DNA from: Bdellovibrionaceae bacterium UBA6776
GTDB taxonomy: Bacteria > Bdellovibrionota > Bdellovibrionia > Bdellovibrionales > UBA1609
Direction of reading: 5' to 3'
DNA: 53,181 nt
Assembly (NCBI GenBank): GCA_002453155.1
Contig: DKGG01000035.1
Span: 1-53,181, forward strand
This document shows positions 41,592-50,657 of the stretch, one piece after another (position 1 is the stretch's first letter; every line of letters begins with the position of its first letter). The position numbers and the translations under genes are program-made. The notes below the pieces were generated by a model. That model did no database searches. It saw only the letters and a program-made list of their open reading frames with translations, and was not told where the DNA came from.

Positions 41592-42392
41592 ATGAAAATT
41601 CACAATGAACTTCTTGAACTCCGCCAAAAAGAAAAGCGAATCACTTCAGAAATCCTCAACAAACTGCAAGAGATGGAAGACAGCCGTCAATATTTAGCAA
41701 TGGGACACAATTCTCTTTTTGACTATTTGGCTCGAGGACTTGGTTACTCGGAAGCCACCGCCTATCAAAGACAGGCCTGCGTTCGCCTTGCCAAGGAAGT
41801 TCCAGAGATCAAACAGAAAATTGATCAAGGAAGTCTGACCTTATCGGCTGTGACCACAGCATTTAAGCTTCTTCGAAAGAAGCCGTTGGCAGAAAAAAGA
41901 AAAGTTTTAAAGTCCATGGAACACAAATCTTCCCGCGAAGTGAAAGCCATGTTTTTGGAACCCACACCGACAATAAAGATCCACAAGACAGAATACAGAG
42001 ACAAAGTGCATTTAAGGTTAGAACTGTCCCATGAGCAGAATGAAAAATTAGAAAGATTGAAAGCACTGAAGTCACACAAGCACAATGTGGAAAGTCTTTT
42101 AATGCACTTGATTGAAAAAGAACTTAAGCTTTATGAAAATGTTCAGAGGAAATCGTCAGGTTCTAATGAGAATAATAAGTTTGGTGTCACAAAATCGAAG
42201 AATCCCAGACAAATTTCCAAACGCCTACGAAACAATGTGTTAACGGCTGCAAATTACAGATGCCAATATCCAGGATGCGATTCCACTCACTTTTTACAAG
42301 TAGATCACATCCTGCCCGTAAGGTTGGGTGGAGATCAAAACCGATCCAATCTTCAAATTCTTTGCGCAAGCCACAACCAGAGGAAGGGATAA
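41592..42392 (+). CDS. HNH endonuclease with DUF222-like N-terminal region, full copy
   Basis: The 266-residue protein is the complete paralogue of the gene at the window start and matches it closely through most of its length. The N-terminal helical part (NELLELRQKEKRITSEIL, RGLGYSEATAYQRQACVRL) resembles DUF222-type regions. The C-terminal HNH domain has CQYPGC, VDHILPVRLGG, SNLQ and CASHNQRK. A GAGGG site precedes the ATG. It sits between the thioesterase and a symporter gene, 14 bp from the latter. Role and target are unknown; it may be a mobile or homing-type gene. Confidence 0.85.
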   Translation: MKIHNELLELRQKEKRITSEILNKLQEMEDSRQYLAMGHNSLFDYLARGLGYSEATAYQRQACVRLAKEVPEIKQKIDQGSLTLSAVTTAFKLLRKKPLAEKRKVLKSMEHKSSREVKAMFLEPTPTIKIHKTEYRDKVHLRLELSHEQNEKLERLKALKSHKHNVESLLMHLIEKELKLYENVQRKSSGSNENNKFGVTKSKNPRQISKRLRNNVLTAANYRCQYPGCDSTHFLQVDHILPVRLGGDQNRSNLQILCASHNQRKG

Positions 42393-42406
42393 ATTCACAA
42401 AATCCC

Positions 42407-43696
42407 TCAAGCCAACTGCTCAGACAGGGGATCTTCGTCGAACACCGCCTGATCCAATTGGCCTTCGCTCTTGGCGACCAAGCACGATACCATGGCATCA
42501 CCGGAAACATTCACTGCGGTTCTCACCATATCCAGCAAGCGATCCACAGCCATAATGATCCCGATTCCTTCCACAGGAAGCCCCACTTGCTGAAACACCA
42601 TAGAGAGCATGATCAAACCCACACCGGGCACTCCCGCCGTTCCCACAGAAGCCAAAGTGGCCGTTAAAATCACCGTCATGTACTGAACCATGGTCAGCTC
42701 CACGCCATAAGCCTGCGCCACAAACACAGTGGCCACACCCTGCATGATTGCCGTTCCGTCCATGTTGATGGTTGCACCCAAAGGAACGGTAAAAGAGGAA
42801 ATGATTTTCTTCACACCCAAACGCCGTTCCACCACTTCCAAAGTCACAGGAATGGTGGCATTGGAACTGGCCGTACTGAATCCAAAAACCATCACTTCAT
42901 AAAACTTTCGAAAGAACATCACCGGACTTAATTTTCCGACAAATTTCAAAAGGCTTGAGTAAGTGATAAACAAATGAAAAATCAAGACAAACAACGTGGT
43001 GAAAAAGTACTTTGCCAAAGGCAAGATCGCACTAAATCCTTGATCGGCAAAAACCTTTGCGATCAAACAGAATACTCCAATAGGGGAAATACGAATCACC
43101 ATTCCCACAAGCTTCATCACAATGTCATTCAAATCATTGAAGACCAAAAGCACACGCTCTCCTGATTTGCCCGCCAAAGTCATAGCCATTCCAAATGACA
43201 TGGCAAAGAAAATGATCTGAAGCATTTCTCCCCTGGCAAAAGATTCAATGGGATTCTTCGGAACAATTTGAATCAAAGTGTCCACCAAAGGTGGTGCTTC
43301 TGCCGCCTGAAAATCCGCAGCCGTATTCAGGTCAAATCCCATTCCGGGATCAATCACTCCAGCCACAATCAAGCCGGTCGTCACAGCAAGAGCTGTAGTG
43401 ATCAAATAAAGCACCAAAGTTTTTCCGCCAATCCGTCCCAGCTGCTGCAAATCCCCTAGGCCCGCGGTTCCACAAACCAATGAGATAAAAACAATGGGAA
43501 CCACCAACATTTGCAAGGAACGCAAGAAGACCTGGCCACCGATGTGAAAAACTCCACCAGTTAAAAAATCTTTCACAAAAACAGAAGACTGCCAGCCAAA
43601 CGCATTGATCAAAAGTCCAAGACCTGCCCCCAAAGCCAAACCAATCAGAATTTGCAAGGTCAGACGATGGTGACTCTTTTTCTTGAGTTTAATCAT
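42407..43696 (-). CDS. Dicarboxylate/amino acid:cation symporter (DAACS family)
   Basis: The 429-residue membrane protein shows the GltP/DctA core: FSTASSNATIPVTLEVVERR (Ser-rich reentrant loop), GATINMDGTAIMQG, VGTAGVPGVGLIMLSMV and AVDRLLDMVRTAVNVSGDA. It imports glutamate, aspartate or C4-dicarboxylates with Na+ or H+. The substrate cannot be fixed from sequence. A GGAG site precedes the ATG. For a predator, amino-acid uptake is plausible, but this is inference. Confidence 0.9.
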   Translation of the reverse strand: MIKLKKKSHHRLTLQILIGLALGAGLGLLINAFGWQSSVFVKDFLTGGVFHIGGQVFLRSLQMLVVPIVFISLVCGTAGLGDLQQLGRIGGKTLVLYLITTALAVTTGLIVAGVIDPGMGFDLNTAADFQAAEAPPLVDTLIQIVPKNPIESFARGEMLQIIFFAMSFGMAMTLAGKSGERVLLVFNDLNDIVMKLVGMVIRISPIGVFCLIAKVFADQGFSAILPLAKYFFTTLFVLIFHLFITYSSLLKFVGKLSPVMFFRKFYEVMVFGFSTASSNATIPVTLEVVERRLGVKKIISSFTVPLGATINMDGTAIMQGVATVFVAQAYGVELTMVQYMTVILTATLASVGTAGVPGVGLIMLSMVFQQVGLPVEGIGIIMAVDRLLDMVRTAVNVSGDAMVSCLVAKSEGQLDQAVFDEDPLSEQLA

Positions 43697-43755
43697 TCTG
43701 TCTCCTTTAATTTGTTTTGTTTAATATGACCGCACATTGCGGAACTGCGCAAGGA

Positions 43756-44472
43756 TCAGTCCGGCTTGTGCACATGTCCTTTGTATAAAAAAGACGCCCC
43801 ACCCATCAGAGTCCGGTATTCACAACGAGAAAAACATTGCGCTCGGGTCATCAATGACAAAAATTCTTCACGACAGGGAAAATTTTTCGAAGATTTGTTC
43901 AAGTACCGGTACGCTTGAAAATCCCCTGTCACCACTCCGCCCAAAAGCGGAACAATATTTTTAAAGTAAAAATCAAATCCCCACTGCATCATCGGCCACT
44001 GAGAGCTTCCGGTTTCGATCACCATCACCACGCCTCCGGGCTTTGTCACTCGCGCCATTTCGCTCAAGGCCTTTACCGGGTCTTCCACATTTCGAATGCC
44101 GTAGGCAATGCTTGTGCAATCAAATTCGCCGTCAGGATATTTCAATTGAGTGACATCGGCCCACTCAAAAAGCACATCCAAATTCAAAGATTTGCATTTG
44201 TCCGGAGCCTGATCCAGCATGTTTTGAGAAAAATCCGTACCAATCACTTGGCCTTCATCCCCAACTGCACGCTTAAAATCAAAAGCCAAATCTCCCGTGC
44301 CCGTGGCACAGTCCAAAACTTTATCGCCTTTTTGAACTCCACTCCAGCGCACCAATTTTTTACGCCAACTGCGAGCCATTCCAAAAGTGATCAAATCATT
44401 GGCCAAGTCATAGCCTGGAGCAATGCCATTGAAGAGATTTTGAATTTCGGTTTTTTGTGGCCCCTGAATCAA
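43756..44472 (-). CDS. menG: Demethylmenaquinone methyltransferase
   Basis: This UbiE/MenG-type enzyme performs the last step of menaquinone synthesis. The 238-residue protein has the family signature APGYDLANDLITFGMARSWR, the SAM site VLDCATGTGDLAFDF, GTDFSQNMLDQA and MARVTKPGGVVMVIE. The ATG overlaps the DAHP synthase stop by 4 bp. With a men cluster and no ubiquinone genes seen here, MenG is the likely role. Confidence 0.92.
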   Translation of the reverse strand: MIQGPQKTEIQNLFNGIAPGYDLANDLITFGMARSWRKKLVRWSGVQKGDKVLDCATGTGDLAFDFKRAVGDEGQVIGTDFSQNMLDQAPDKCKSLNLDVLFEWADVTQLKYPDGEFDCTSIAYGIRNVEDPVKALSEMARVTKPGGVVMVIETGSSQWPMMQWGFDFYFKNIVPLLGGVVTGDFQAYRYLNKSSKNFPCREEFLSLMTRAQCFSRCEYRTLMGGASFLYKGHVHKPD

Positions 44473-45251
44473 CTCAATGTCCGATCCATGGCCGGAAGCA
44501 AACTTCTGAGTTGCTTCATTAAATTTTCAAATTGAGAAAAATCCAAAGATTGAAATCCATCCGACAAAGCCTGTGGAGGATTGGGGTGAACTTCCAAAAG
44601 CAAACCATCCGCCCCAGCGGCGGCTGCAGCCAAGGCCAAAGGAGTGACCAAATCCGCACGACCGGTTCCATGGGAAGGATCTGCCAAAACAGGGAAGTGA
44701 GTTTCCTTTTTGGCCAAAGCCAAAGAGTTTAAATCCATGGTGTTTCTTGTTGAAGTCTCAAAGGTTCGAATGCCACGTTCACACAGAATAATTTTGTCAT
44801 TTCCAGATTTTGCAACATGTTCCGCCGCCAAAATCCATTCTTTGAACAAGGCTGCAAGTCCACGCTTTAAAAGCACTGGCTTGGACGACTGCCCCAGTTC
44901 TTTAAGGAGGGCATAGTTGTGCATGTTTCGAGAACCCACCTGATAGGCATCCACCACGTCTTCCAAATCCCCCATCTGTCGGGGATCTGTGATTTCAGAG
45001 ATAAAGGGAAGGCCGAGGCTCTCTTTAACCTCTTTGGCCAATTGGTAGGCGTTGACACCAAGGCCTTGGAAAGAGCTGGGATCTGTTCTGAGTTTGAAAA
45101 GACCTCCGCGCAGAGCACAAGCTCCTTGGGACTGAACAAAGTCCGCAGTGCTTTGAAACTGCTCCTTGGACTCCACCGAACAGGGTCCTGCAACCACCAC
45201 AAATTCGGGGCCGCCAAATTTAACTGATCCAATTTCCACGGTCTTCGTCAT
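44469..45251 (-). CDS. 3-deoxy-7-phosphoheptulonate synthase, short beta type
   Basis: This enzyme starts the shikimate pathway. The 260-residue protein is the type I-beta form without ACT or chorismate mutase domain: VVAGPCSVESKEQF, ALRGGLFKLRTDPSSFQGLG, VGSRNMHNYALLKELG, ILCERGIRTFET and VLADPSHGTGR. Its place between menG and divergent menF links chorismate supply with menaquinone production. KDO8P synthase-like relatives are less likely given these motifs. Confidence 0.92.
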   Translation of the reverse strand: MTKTVEIGSVKFGGPEFVVVAGPCSVESKEQFQSTADFVQSQGACALRGGLFKLRTDPSSFQGLGVNAYQLAKEVKESLGLPFISEITDPRQMGDLEDVVDAYQVGSRNMHNYALLKELGQSSKPVLLKRGLAALFKEWILAAEHVAKSGNDKIILCERGIRTFETSTRNTMDLNSLALAKKETHFPVLADPSHGTGRADLVTPLALAAAAAGADGLLLEVHPNPPQALSDGFQSLDFSQFENLMKQLRSLLPAMDRTLS

Positions 45252-45339
45252 AACTTCCCATGCTTAAAGCACTTTTGAAGCTCCTTGTCACTGCCCTTTC
45301 CCATTTACCTGCGCCTAAGATGCAGGCATCTATGGGTCC

Positions 45340-46395
45340 ATGAGCTCGAAATACCGCGGATGGACTCTCCTGAGAACCCAAAAAAACACCTATGCCTATG
45401 GTTGGGGGTGGCAAAAGCCCGTTCCCCATCCTCCAGAAAATGCAGATTTTTTCTGGGCGCCCGATTTTTTTCTGGAAAATCAGGGGGCTTATTTCCCCGT
45501 CTCCCCATTGAAATTTGGAAACATCGAAGAGGCCATTGAAGATCTTTTTGGATCCTCATCCTCCCGTCTGGGATTTCAGTTTCACGATTTAAATTGGGCA
45601 CCGGCCTCAGTAAAAGATTATCAACAGATTTTCGATGCGTTGATGTCAGAGATCGAAAGCGCACGTTTGCAAAAGGCCGTGCCTGTAGTGATTCAAAAAG
45701 CCCCCCTGTCTGGCAAAGAAAATCAAATGAATTGGCCCGCGCTGCTTCGTCATTTGGATCAGTTGCCAGAATCTTTAAAAGTTTTTGTCTTTTGCGACGG
45801 AGAGGATTGGATGCTGGGTGCAACCCCAGAAACTTTGATCACCTATGATGGAGAGACTTTGGAAACCGAGGCCATTGCGGGAACTTCCAAAGATTTGAGT
45901 TCCTCTTTGCTTTTGGACCCCAAAGAAAGGGAAGAGCATCAGTGGGTGGTGAAAGATTTGGTTCAAAAGCTCTCAATGATTGGAGAACCCCAAGTCGGCA
46001 CCACGGATGAAAAAATACTTCCCACCCTCAAACATTTGCGAACCCCTTTGAAAGTGCGAGTTTTAGATCCGAAGTCCTTCCAGCTTTCGGAATTTTCAAG
46101 GAAGCTCCATCCCACTCCCGCTTTGGGAGGATCGCCAGCGGACGTGGCCTTTGAGTGGCTTCGCCGTCAGAAAAATTCCACTCAAAGAATGCGTTACGGA
46201 GCCCCATTTGGATTTGTCACAAAGGCCGGTTTTGGACATATTGTGGTGGCCATTCGCGCTTTGCAAAAAACCAAAGATCATTGGTTGGCTGCTGCAGGTG
46301 CAGGAGTGGTCAGAGCCAGCGTTTGCGAAAAAGAGTGGGCCGAAATTCAATCAAAGCAAAATTCGGTGTTAAAAATATTTGAGGACTTTTCATAG
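45340..46395 (+). CDS. menF: Isochorismate synthase
   Basis: Chorismate is converted to isochorismate. The 351-residue chorismate-binding-fold protein has WMLGATPETLITYDGETLET, then EAIAGTSKDLSSSLL, LHPTPALGGSPADVAFEWLR, RYGAPFGFV and AGAGVVRASVCEKEWAEIQ. The position immediately before menD supports MenF rather than anthranilate synthase component I. It begins the plus-strand men operon opposite the DAHP synthase gene, with about 90 bp between starts that should hold both promoters. Confidence 0.9.
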   Translation: MSSKYRGWTLLRTQKNTYAYGWGWQKPVPHPPENADFFWAPDFFLENQGAYFPVSPLKFGNIEEAIEDLFGSSSSRLGFQFHDLNWAPASVKDYQQIFDALMSEIESARLQKAVPVVIQKAPLSGKENQMNWPALLRHLDQLPESLKVFVFCDGEDWMLGATPETLITYDGETLETEAIAGTSKDLSSSLLLDPKEREEHQWVVKDLVQKLSMIGEPQVGTTDEKILPTLKHLRTPLKVRVLDPKSFQLSEFSRKLHPTPALGGSPADVAFEWLRRQKNSTQRMRYGAPFGFVTKAGFGHIVVAIRALQKTKDHWLAAAGAGVVRASVCEKEWAEIQSKQNSVLKIFEDFS

Positions 46396-47946
46396 ATGAC
46401 CAACAGAGAACAGGTTGTTCAAATTTTAACGGAACTTCAAAATCAAGGAGTTCGGCATTTGGTAGTTTGCCCCGGCGGACGGAATGCCCCTTTTGTGGAT
46501 TTTCTCTCCTACGGCAAACACCCTTTTCAAATTCACACTCACTTTGATGAGCGGGCCGCGAGCTTTTTCGCCCTTGGACTCTCTCAAAATTTCAAACAAC
46601 CTGTGGCGGTACTAACCACTTCAGGAACGGCGGTATCGGAAACTCTTTCCGCATGTATAGAGGCTCATCACACCCAAACTCCACTGGCGATTTTATCTGC
46701 GGACCGACCAAAAAGTTACCGCGGAAGTGGTGCCCCACAAACCATTGATCAAGCGGAGCTTCTTTCGTCCCACTGTTCGCTGAAATTTGATCTGGAAAAG
46801 GCTCCCTTGGAGCTTTTGCCTTGGGACCTGAAAAGCCCCATTCATATCAATGTGTGTTTTGACGAGCCGTTGGTGGACACTCAACCTCCTCATGAGTGGT
46901 CGAAATCTTCCGAGAACCTCACCGCAAAGAAAAAGTCAGAGTCATGGGAGGACAAGCAAACCTCTGCCTTAAAAAGTTTTTTAAAAGATTTAAAAAAACC
47001 TTTGTTGGTCTTGTCCGGCCAAACTCACTTTTCAAAAGACACTTTGATTCAAAATTTAAAATCTTTAAACTTGCCGGTGTTTCTGGAGTCGACGTCTCAA
47101 TTGAAAAACCATCCAGAGTTGAAAGACCTCGAAATTCATTTTCCCTCACTGGCGATTCAGGCCGGACACTTTGATTCCATTTTGCGAATCGGACAGGTTC
47201 CCCTCCACCGTTTTTGGCGGGATTTGGAATTTCAACCTTTGCCAACGCTTCACATCAGCTCGTCGGCTTATCCAGGTCTTTCAGAGCAACGTTTGATTCT
47301 TCCAGAAAATGAGAAGTTTTTTGAAGAACTCCAACAGTTCTCGCTCCACAGTGACAAGGCCCTCAAAGACAAAGATTTTCAACAAAAAGAGAAACTTCAA
47401 AAAGCCTTAAAGGATCATCCCCATTCGGAAGCGGCGTGGATGTTCCAATTGCAACACCATTGGCCCAAAGAGGAGTTGGTTTACCTGGGAAATTCTCTTC
47501 CCATCCGCCAATGGGACCTTGCAAATGTGGCCAGTGAAATCTCGTTTTCCAATGTGGCCGCCAGTCGCGGGGCCAATGGCATTGATGGTCAACTTTCTAC
47601 GTTTTACGGACGAAGCTATGAACGCTCAAAAAGCTTGGCTCTTCTTGGCGACCTCACCACTCTTTATGATTTGAGTGGACCTTGGGCAGCCCCTCACCAG
47701 GGATGTCACCATGTGGCGGTTTTTAACAATCAAGGGGGATTTATTTTTGATCGCATGTTTGGAAAGGATCTTTTCTTAAATCGCCACTCGCTTCAATTTG
47801 AAAAGTGGGCAGACTTTTGGAATCTTCCCTACCAAAAATGGACGTCCCCCTCAGAAGTGCAGTTTGAAGATTTTCAGAAGGGCCATCTGATTGAAATTTT
47901 GCCGGACGCAAAAGACTCCAAGGATTTTTGGGAATCTCTCCGATGA
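46396..47946 (+). CDS. menD: SEPHCHC synthase MenD
   Basis: MenD is a thiamine-diphosphate enzyme that joins isochorismate and 2-oxoglutarate. The 516-residue protein shows VCPGGRNAPFVDFLSYG, IHTHFDERAASFFALGL (catalytic Glu), TSGTAVSETLSACIEAHH, LSADRPKSYRGSGAPQTIDQ, SRGANGIDGQLSTFYGR and FNNQGGFIFDRMF. It follows menF without a gap. Its thiamine need parallels the thiamine importer elsewhere in the window. Confidence 0.95.
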   Translation: MTNREQVVQILTELQNQGVRHLVVCPGGRNAPFVDFLSYGKHPFQIHTHFDERAASFFALGLSQNFKQPVAVLTTSGTAVSETLSACIEAHHTQTPLAILSADRPKSYRGSGAPQTIDQAELLSSHCSLKFDLEKAPLELLPWDLKSPIHINVCFDEPLVDTQPPHEWSKSSENLTAKKKSESWEDKQTSALKSFLKDLKKPLLVLSGQTHFSKDTLIQNLKSLNLPVFLESTSQLKNHPELKDLEIHFPSLAIQAGHFDSILRIGQVPLHRFWRDLEFQPLPTLHISSSAYPGLSEQRLILPENEKFFEELQQFSLHSDKALKDKDFQQKEKLQKALKDHPHSEAAWMFQLQHHWPKEELVYLGNSLPIRQWDLANVASEISFSNVAASRGANGIDGQLSTFYGRSYERSKSLALLGDLTTLYDLSGPWAAPHQGCHHVAVFNNQGGFIFDRMFGKDLFLNRHSLQFEKWADFWNLPYQKWTSPSEVQFEDFQKGHLIEILPDAKDSKDFWESLR

Positions 47947-48641
47947 ATTTGATTGGACTCCATGGGTTTCTAGGAACCTCTAAGGATTTTGAAGGACTCA
48001 CCTCCTTGCGAAAATTTGATCACATTTGGACTCCCAATTTGTTTTTGGAGGATCAACGACTTCTGCAAAAAGGCTTTAACGACTTTTGCGATCAAGCCTT
48101 GTCTGAGCTTCAAAAACAGGGATTCGTAAAAAACAATGTCTTGGTGGGATACTCTCTGGGAGGCCGATTGGCCCTTCACCTCGCACTGAAAGCGCCTGAA
48201 CTTTTTGAACGCGTGATTCTGATTTCCACCCATCCGGGAATCTTTTGTGAAGAAGAAATTCTTCAACGGCGGATGTGGGAAGGCCTGTGGTGCAAGAAGA
48301 TGTCTCGTGAAAGCTTTGAACAGTGGACTTCGGAGTGGCTTTCTCAACCACTCTTTCAAGGGGACTCTCCCCGAGATTTGAAGGAGCCAGATTTTGACCT
48401 TCAAACTTTGATTTGTGGAATGACTTTGTTTTCAAACACCCGCCATGAGTTTGATTGGGAATCAATGATCAAATTTCCCTCTGGTTTGACTTGGGTTCAT
48501 GGAGAACTGGACCTCAAGTTTGGCAAGATTCATCAAAAGATCAAATCGGAAAGGCCTCAAGATCAGCTGATTTCCATCCCCGACCGAGGACACCGGTTGT
48601 TGGGCCCACAATCCCAGACTTGGCTTTCCCAGATTTTTTAA
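47943..48641 (+). CDS. menH: SHCHC synthase MenH
   Basis: This alpha/beta-hydrolase-fold enzyme removes pyruvate from SEPHCHC. ATG 47943 overlaps the menD stop (ATGA) and starts MNLIGLHGFLGTSKDFEGL. The Ser elbow is GYSLGGRLALHLALKAPE, the Asp region is WVHGELDLKFG and the His is in DRGHRLLGPQ. The 232-residue length fits MenH, and the context supports it over an ordinary esterase. Confidence 0.88.
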   Translation: MNLIGLHGFLGTSKDFEGLTSLRKFDHIWTPNLFLEDQRLLQKGFNDFCDQALSELQKQGFVKNNVLVGYSLGGRLALHLALKAPELFERVILISTHPGIFCEEEILQRRMWEGLWCKKMSRESFEQWTSEWLSQPLFQGDSPRDLKEPDFDLQTLICGMTLFSNTRHEFDWESMIKFPSGLTWVHGELDLKFGKIHQKIKSERPQDQLISIPDRGHRLLGPQSQTWLSQIF

Positions 48642-48678
48642 AGATGATGGTTCTTAGACCTCAAAATGGGAGAGCTCA

Positions 48679-48876
48679 ATGTCTAAAAAATTGGTGGAAT
48701 TCAAAACCACAGACAACCAAGTCGTCTACCTTTGTCCGGAACACGTCGGCGCCATTGAAGTGGTTCATGGCAGTGCGCGTGTGGAGGGACACCTAAAAGT
48801 CTTCGCCAGTGGCTTTAAATTTTTAATTAAAGAGGAGCTGGAAGACTTTCTCAAAAAACTTGGGATGGACACTTGA
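48679..48876 (+). CDS. Small protein of unknown function in the men operon
   Basis: The 65-residue protein has a good GGGAG ribosome site. It contains hydrophobic beta-strand-like segments (VVYLCPEHVGAIEVVHGSAR, GHLKVFASGFKFLIKE) and an acidic helix (ELEDFLKKLG). The pattern weakly recalls FlbD-like small proteins. It lies 37 bp after menH and 51 bp before menB, so it is probably co-expressed. It is not a known menaquinone enzyme. Confidence 0.65.
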   Translation: MSKKLVEFKTTDNQVVYLCPEHVGAIEVVHGSARVEGHLKVFASGFKFLIKEELEDFLKKLGMDT

Positions 48877-48927
48877 CGAACAGAGGCTGAAAAGGCCAAT
48901 TTAGGCCCATCTCAAAGGAGTTTGCGG

Positions 48928-49755
48928 ATGGGTCAAAAAGAATCTTGGATATCACTGAAAGACTATACAGACATCAAATTGGAAAAAACAGAGGACGGGA
49001 TTGCAAAAATCACCATCAATCGTCCTGAAGTGCGAAACGCCTTTCGCCCCCAAACCGTCAAAGAATTGAAAGACGCCTTTGAAATTTGCCGCGAAGACAG
49101 TTCGGTGGGCGCAGTGATTTTGACTGGAGAAGGAAAAGAAGCCTTCTGCGCCGGCGGAGACCAAAAAGTACGTGGAATGGCCGGATACGTGGGATCCGAT
49201 GGTGTTCCTCGCCTCAATATTTTAGACGTTCAAAAACAAATTCGCTCCATGCCAAAACCTGTGGTTGCTATGGTGGCTGGATACGCCATTGGAGGAGGAC
49301 ATGTTCTTCACGTGGTTTGCGATTTGACCATTGCCGCAGACAATGCGCGCTTTGGTCAAACAGGCCCGAAGGTAGGATCCTTTGATGGTGGACTTGGCAG
49401 CAGCTATTTGGCTCGCATCGTCGGTCACAAAAAAGCTCGCGAGATTTGGTACCTGTGTCGTCAGTACGATGCGGATCAAGCTTTGGAAATGGGCTTGGTC
49501 AACCACGTGGTGCCCTATGACGAATTGGAAATGGAAACCTTAAAGTGGTGTCGCGAAATGCTTCAACACTCTCCTTTGGCTCTTCGTTGTTTGAAAGCTT
49601 CATTGAATGCAGATTGCGATGGTCAAATTGGACTTTTGGATTTGGCGGGAGATGCCACTCTTCTTTACTACATGAGTGAAGAGGCTCAAGAAGGTAAAAA
49701 CGCCTTTGTTGAAAAACGAAAGCCAGACTTTTCAAAATTTCCTCGACTTCCATGA
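48928..49755 (+). CDS. menB: 1,4-dihydroxy-2-naphthoyl-CoA synthase
   Basis: This crotonase-fold enzyme closes the naphthoate ring. ATG 48928 has AAAGGAG at good spacing and gives 275 residues. MenB-specific blocks are ITINRPEVRNAFRPQTVKEL, AFCAGGDQKVRGMAGYVG, VAGYAIGGGHVLHVVCDLTI, ARFGQTGPKVGSFDGGLGSS and GLVNHVVPYDELE. Its stop overlaps the menA start. Confidence 0.97.
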   Translation: MGQKESWISLKDYTDIKLEKTEDGIAKITINRPEVRNAFRPQTVKELKDAFEICREDSSVGAVILTGEGKEAFCAGGDQKVRGMAGYVGSDGVPRLNILDVQKQIRSMPKPVVAMVAGYAIGGGHVLHVVCDLTIAADNARFGQTGPKVGSFDGGLGSSYLARIVGHKKAREIWYLCRQYDADQALEMGLVNHVVPYDELEMETLKWCREMLQHSPLALRCLKASLNADCDGQIGLLDLAGDATLLYYMSEEAQEGKNAFVEKRKPDFSKFPRLP

Positions 49756-50657
49756 CAACGGTTCGCGCTGTGCCCGCTCCCATTGGACTGTGGCGAGCCG
49801 TTTGGCTTGCCATGCGCCCAAAGACGCTGACGGCGTCTTTGGTTCCCATTGCCGTGGGCAGCGTTTATTCCGCACACTTTCTAGAGACCTGGTCTTTGGA
49901 GGTTGTGCTCCTCACTTTGGCCTCTTCATTGGCCATTCAAATTGGAACCAATTTTTTTAACGACGCCTTAGATTTTATCAAAGGTGCGGATACCGAAACT
50001 CGCCTCGGGGAAGCGCGCGCCACTCAAAGTGGTTGGATGTCCTCCAAAATGACCGGCGCTTTGGGGATTTTGTTTTTTCTTTTCGCACTTTTGTGCGGAA
50101 TCCCTTTGGTCTATATCGGTGGGTGGCCCATTGTTGCGATCGGATTGATTTCTATTGTGATGGGATATTTGTACACGGGGGGTCCATTTCCTTTGGCCTA
50201 TGTGGGACTGGGTGATCTTTTTGTCCTGATCTTTTTTGGCTGGATCGCAGTCGGAGGCACGGTTCTTCTTCACTCTGGGCAGGTGGATATGGCCTCATTT
50301 GTGTTGGGCACTCAAGTGGGGCTTCTCGCCACGGCATTGATCGCCATCAATAACATTCGCGATCAAAAACAAGATGCCTTGGTGGGTAAAAAAACTTTTG
50401 CCGTTCGATTGAGTGGATGGTCTCGCTATGAAGTTCCCGCCCTCTATGTGATGTTTTTTGCGGCGAATCTTTATTGGGCCTTTCGCGGAGAGTGGTTTTT
50501 GTTTTTTCTGGTTTGTTCTTTGATCTTTCCGGCGGCACGGCTTTCAAAAGATGTTTTGAATACAGAGCCGGATCGCATCTACAATCAGTTTTTGGCCCGA
50601 AGCTCTTTGATACATCTTTTGTTTGCCGTGGTGTTTGCTTTGGGAGTGAGCCTGTAA
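49752..50657 (+). CDS. menA: 1,4-dihydroxy-2-naphthoate polyprenyltransferase
   Basis: This membrane enzyme attaches the prenyl chain to DHNA. The 301-residue protein has a MenA-like start (WLAMRPKTLTASLVPIAVGS), the prenyl-diphosphate motif NFFNDALDFIKGADTETR and a second motif ALIAINNIRDQKQDALVGKK. It shows about eight hydrophobic segments. The gene overlaps menB by ATGA and abuts menC. Confidence 0.94.
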   Translation: MTTVRAVPAPIGLWRAVWLAMRPKTLTASLVPIAVGSVYSAHFLETWSLEVVLLTLASSLAIQIGTNFFNDALDFIKGADTETRLGEARATQSGWMSSKMTGALGILFFLFALLCGIPLVYIGGWPIVAIGLISIVMGYLYTGGPFPLAYVGLGDLFVLIFFGWIAVGGTVLLHSGQVDMASFVLGTQVGLLATALIAINNIRDQKQDALVGKKTFAVRLSGWSRYEVPALYVMFFAANLYWAFRGEWFLFFLVCSLIFPAARLSKDVLNTEPDRIYNQFLARSSLIHLLFAVVFALGVSL

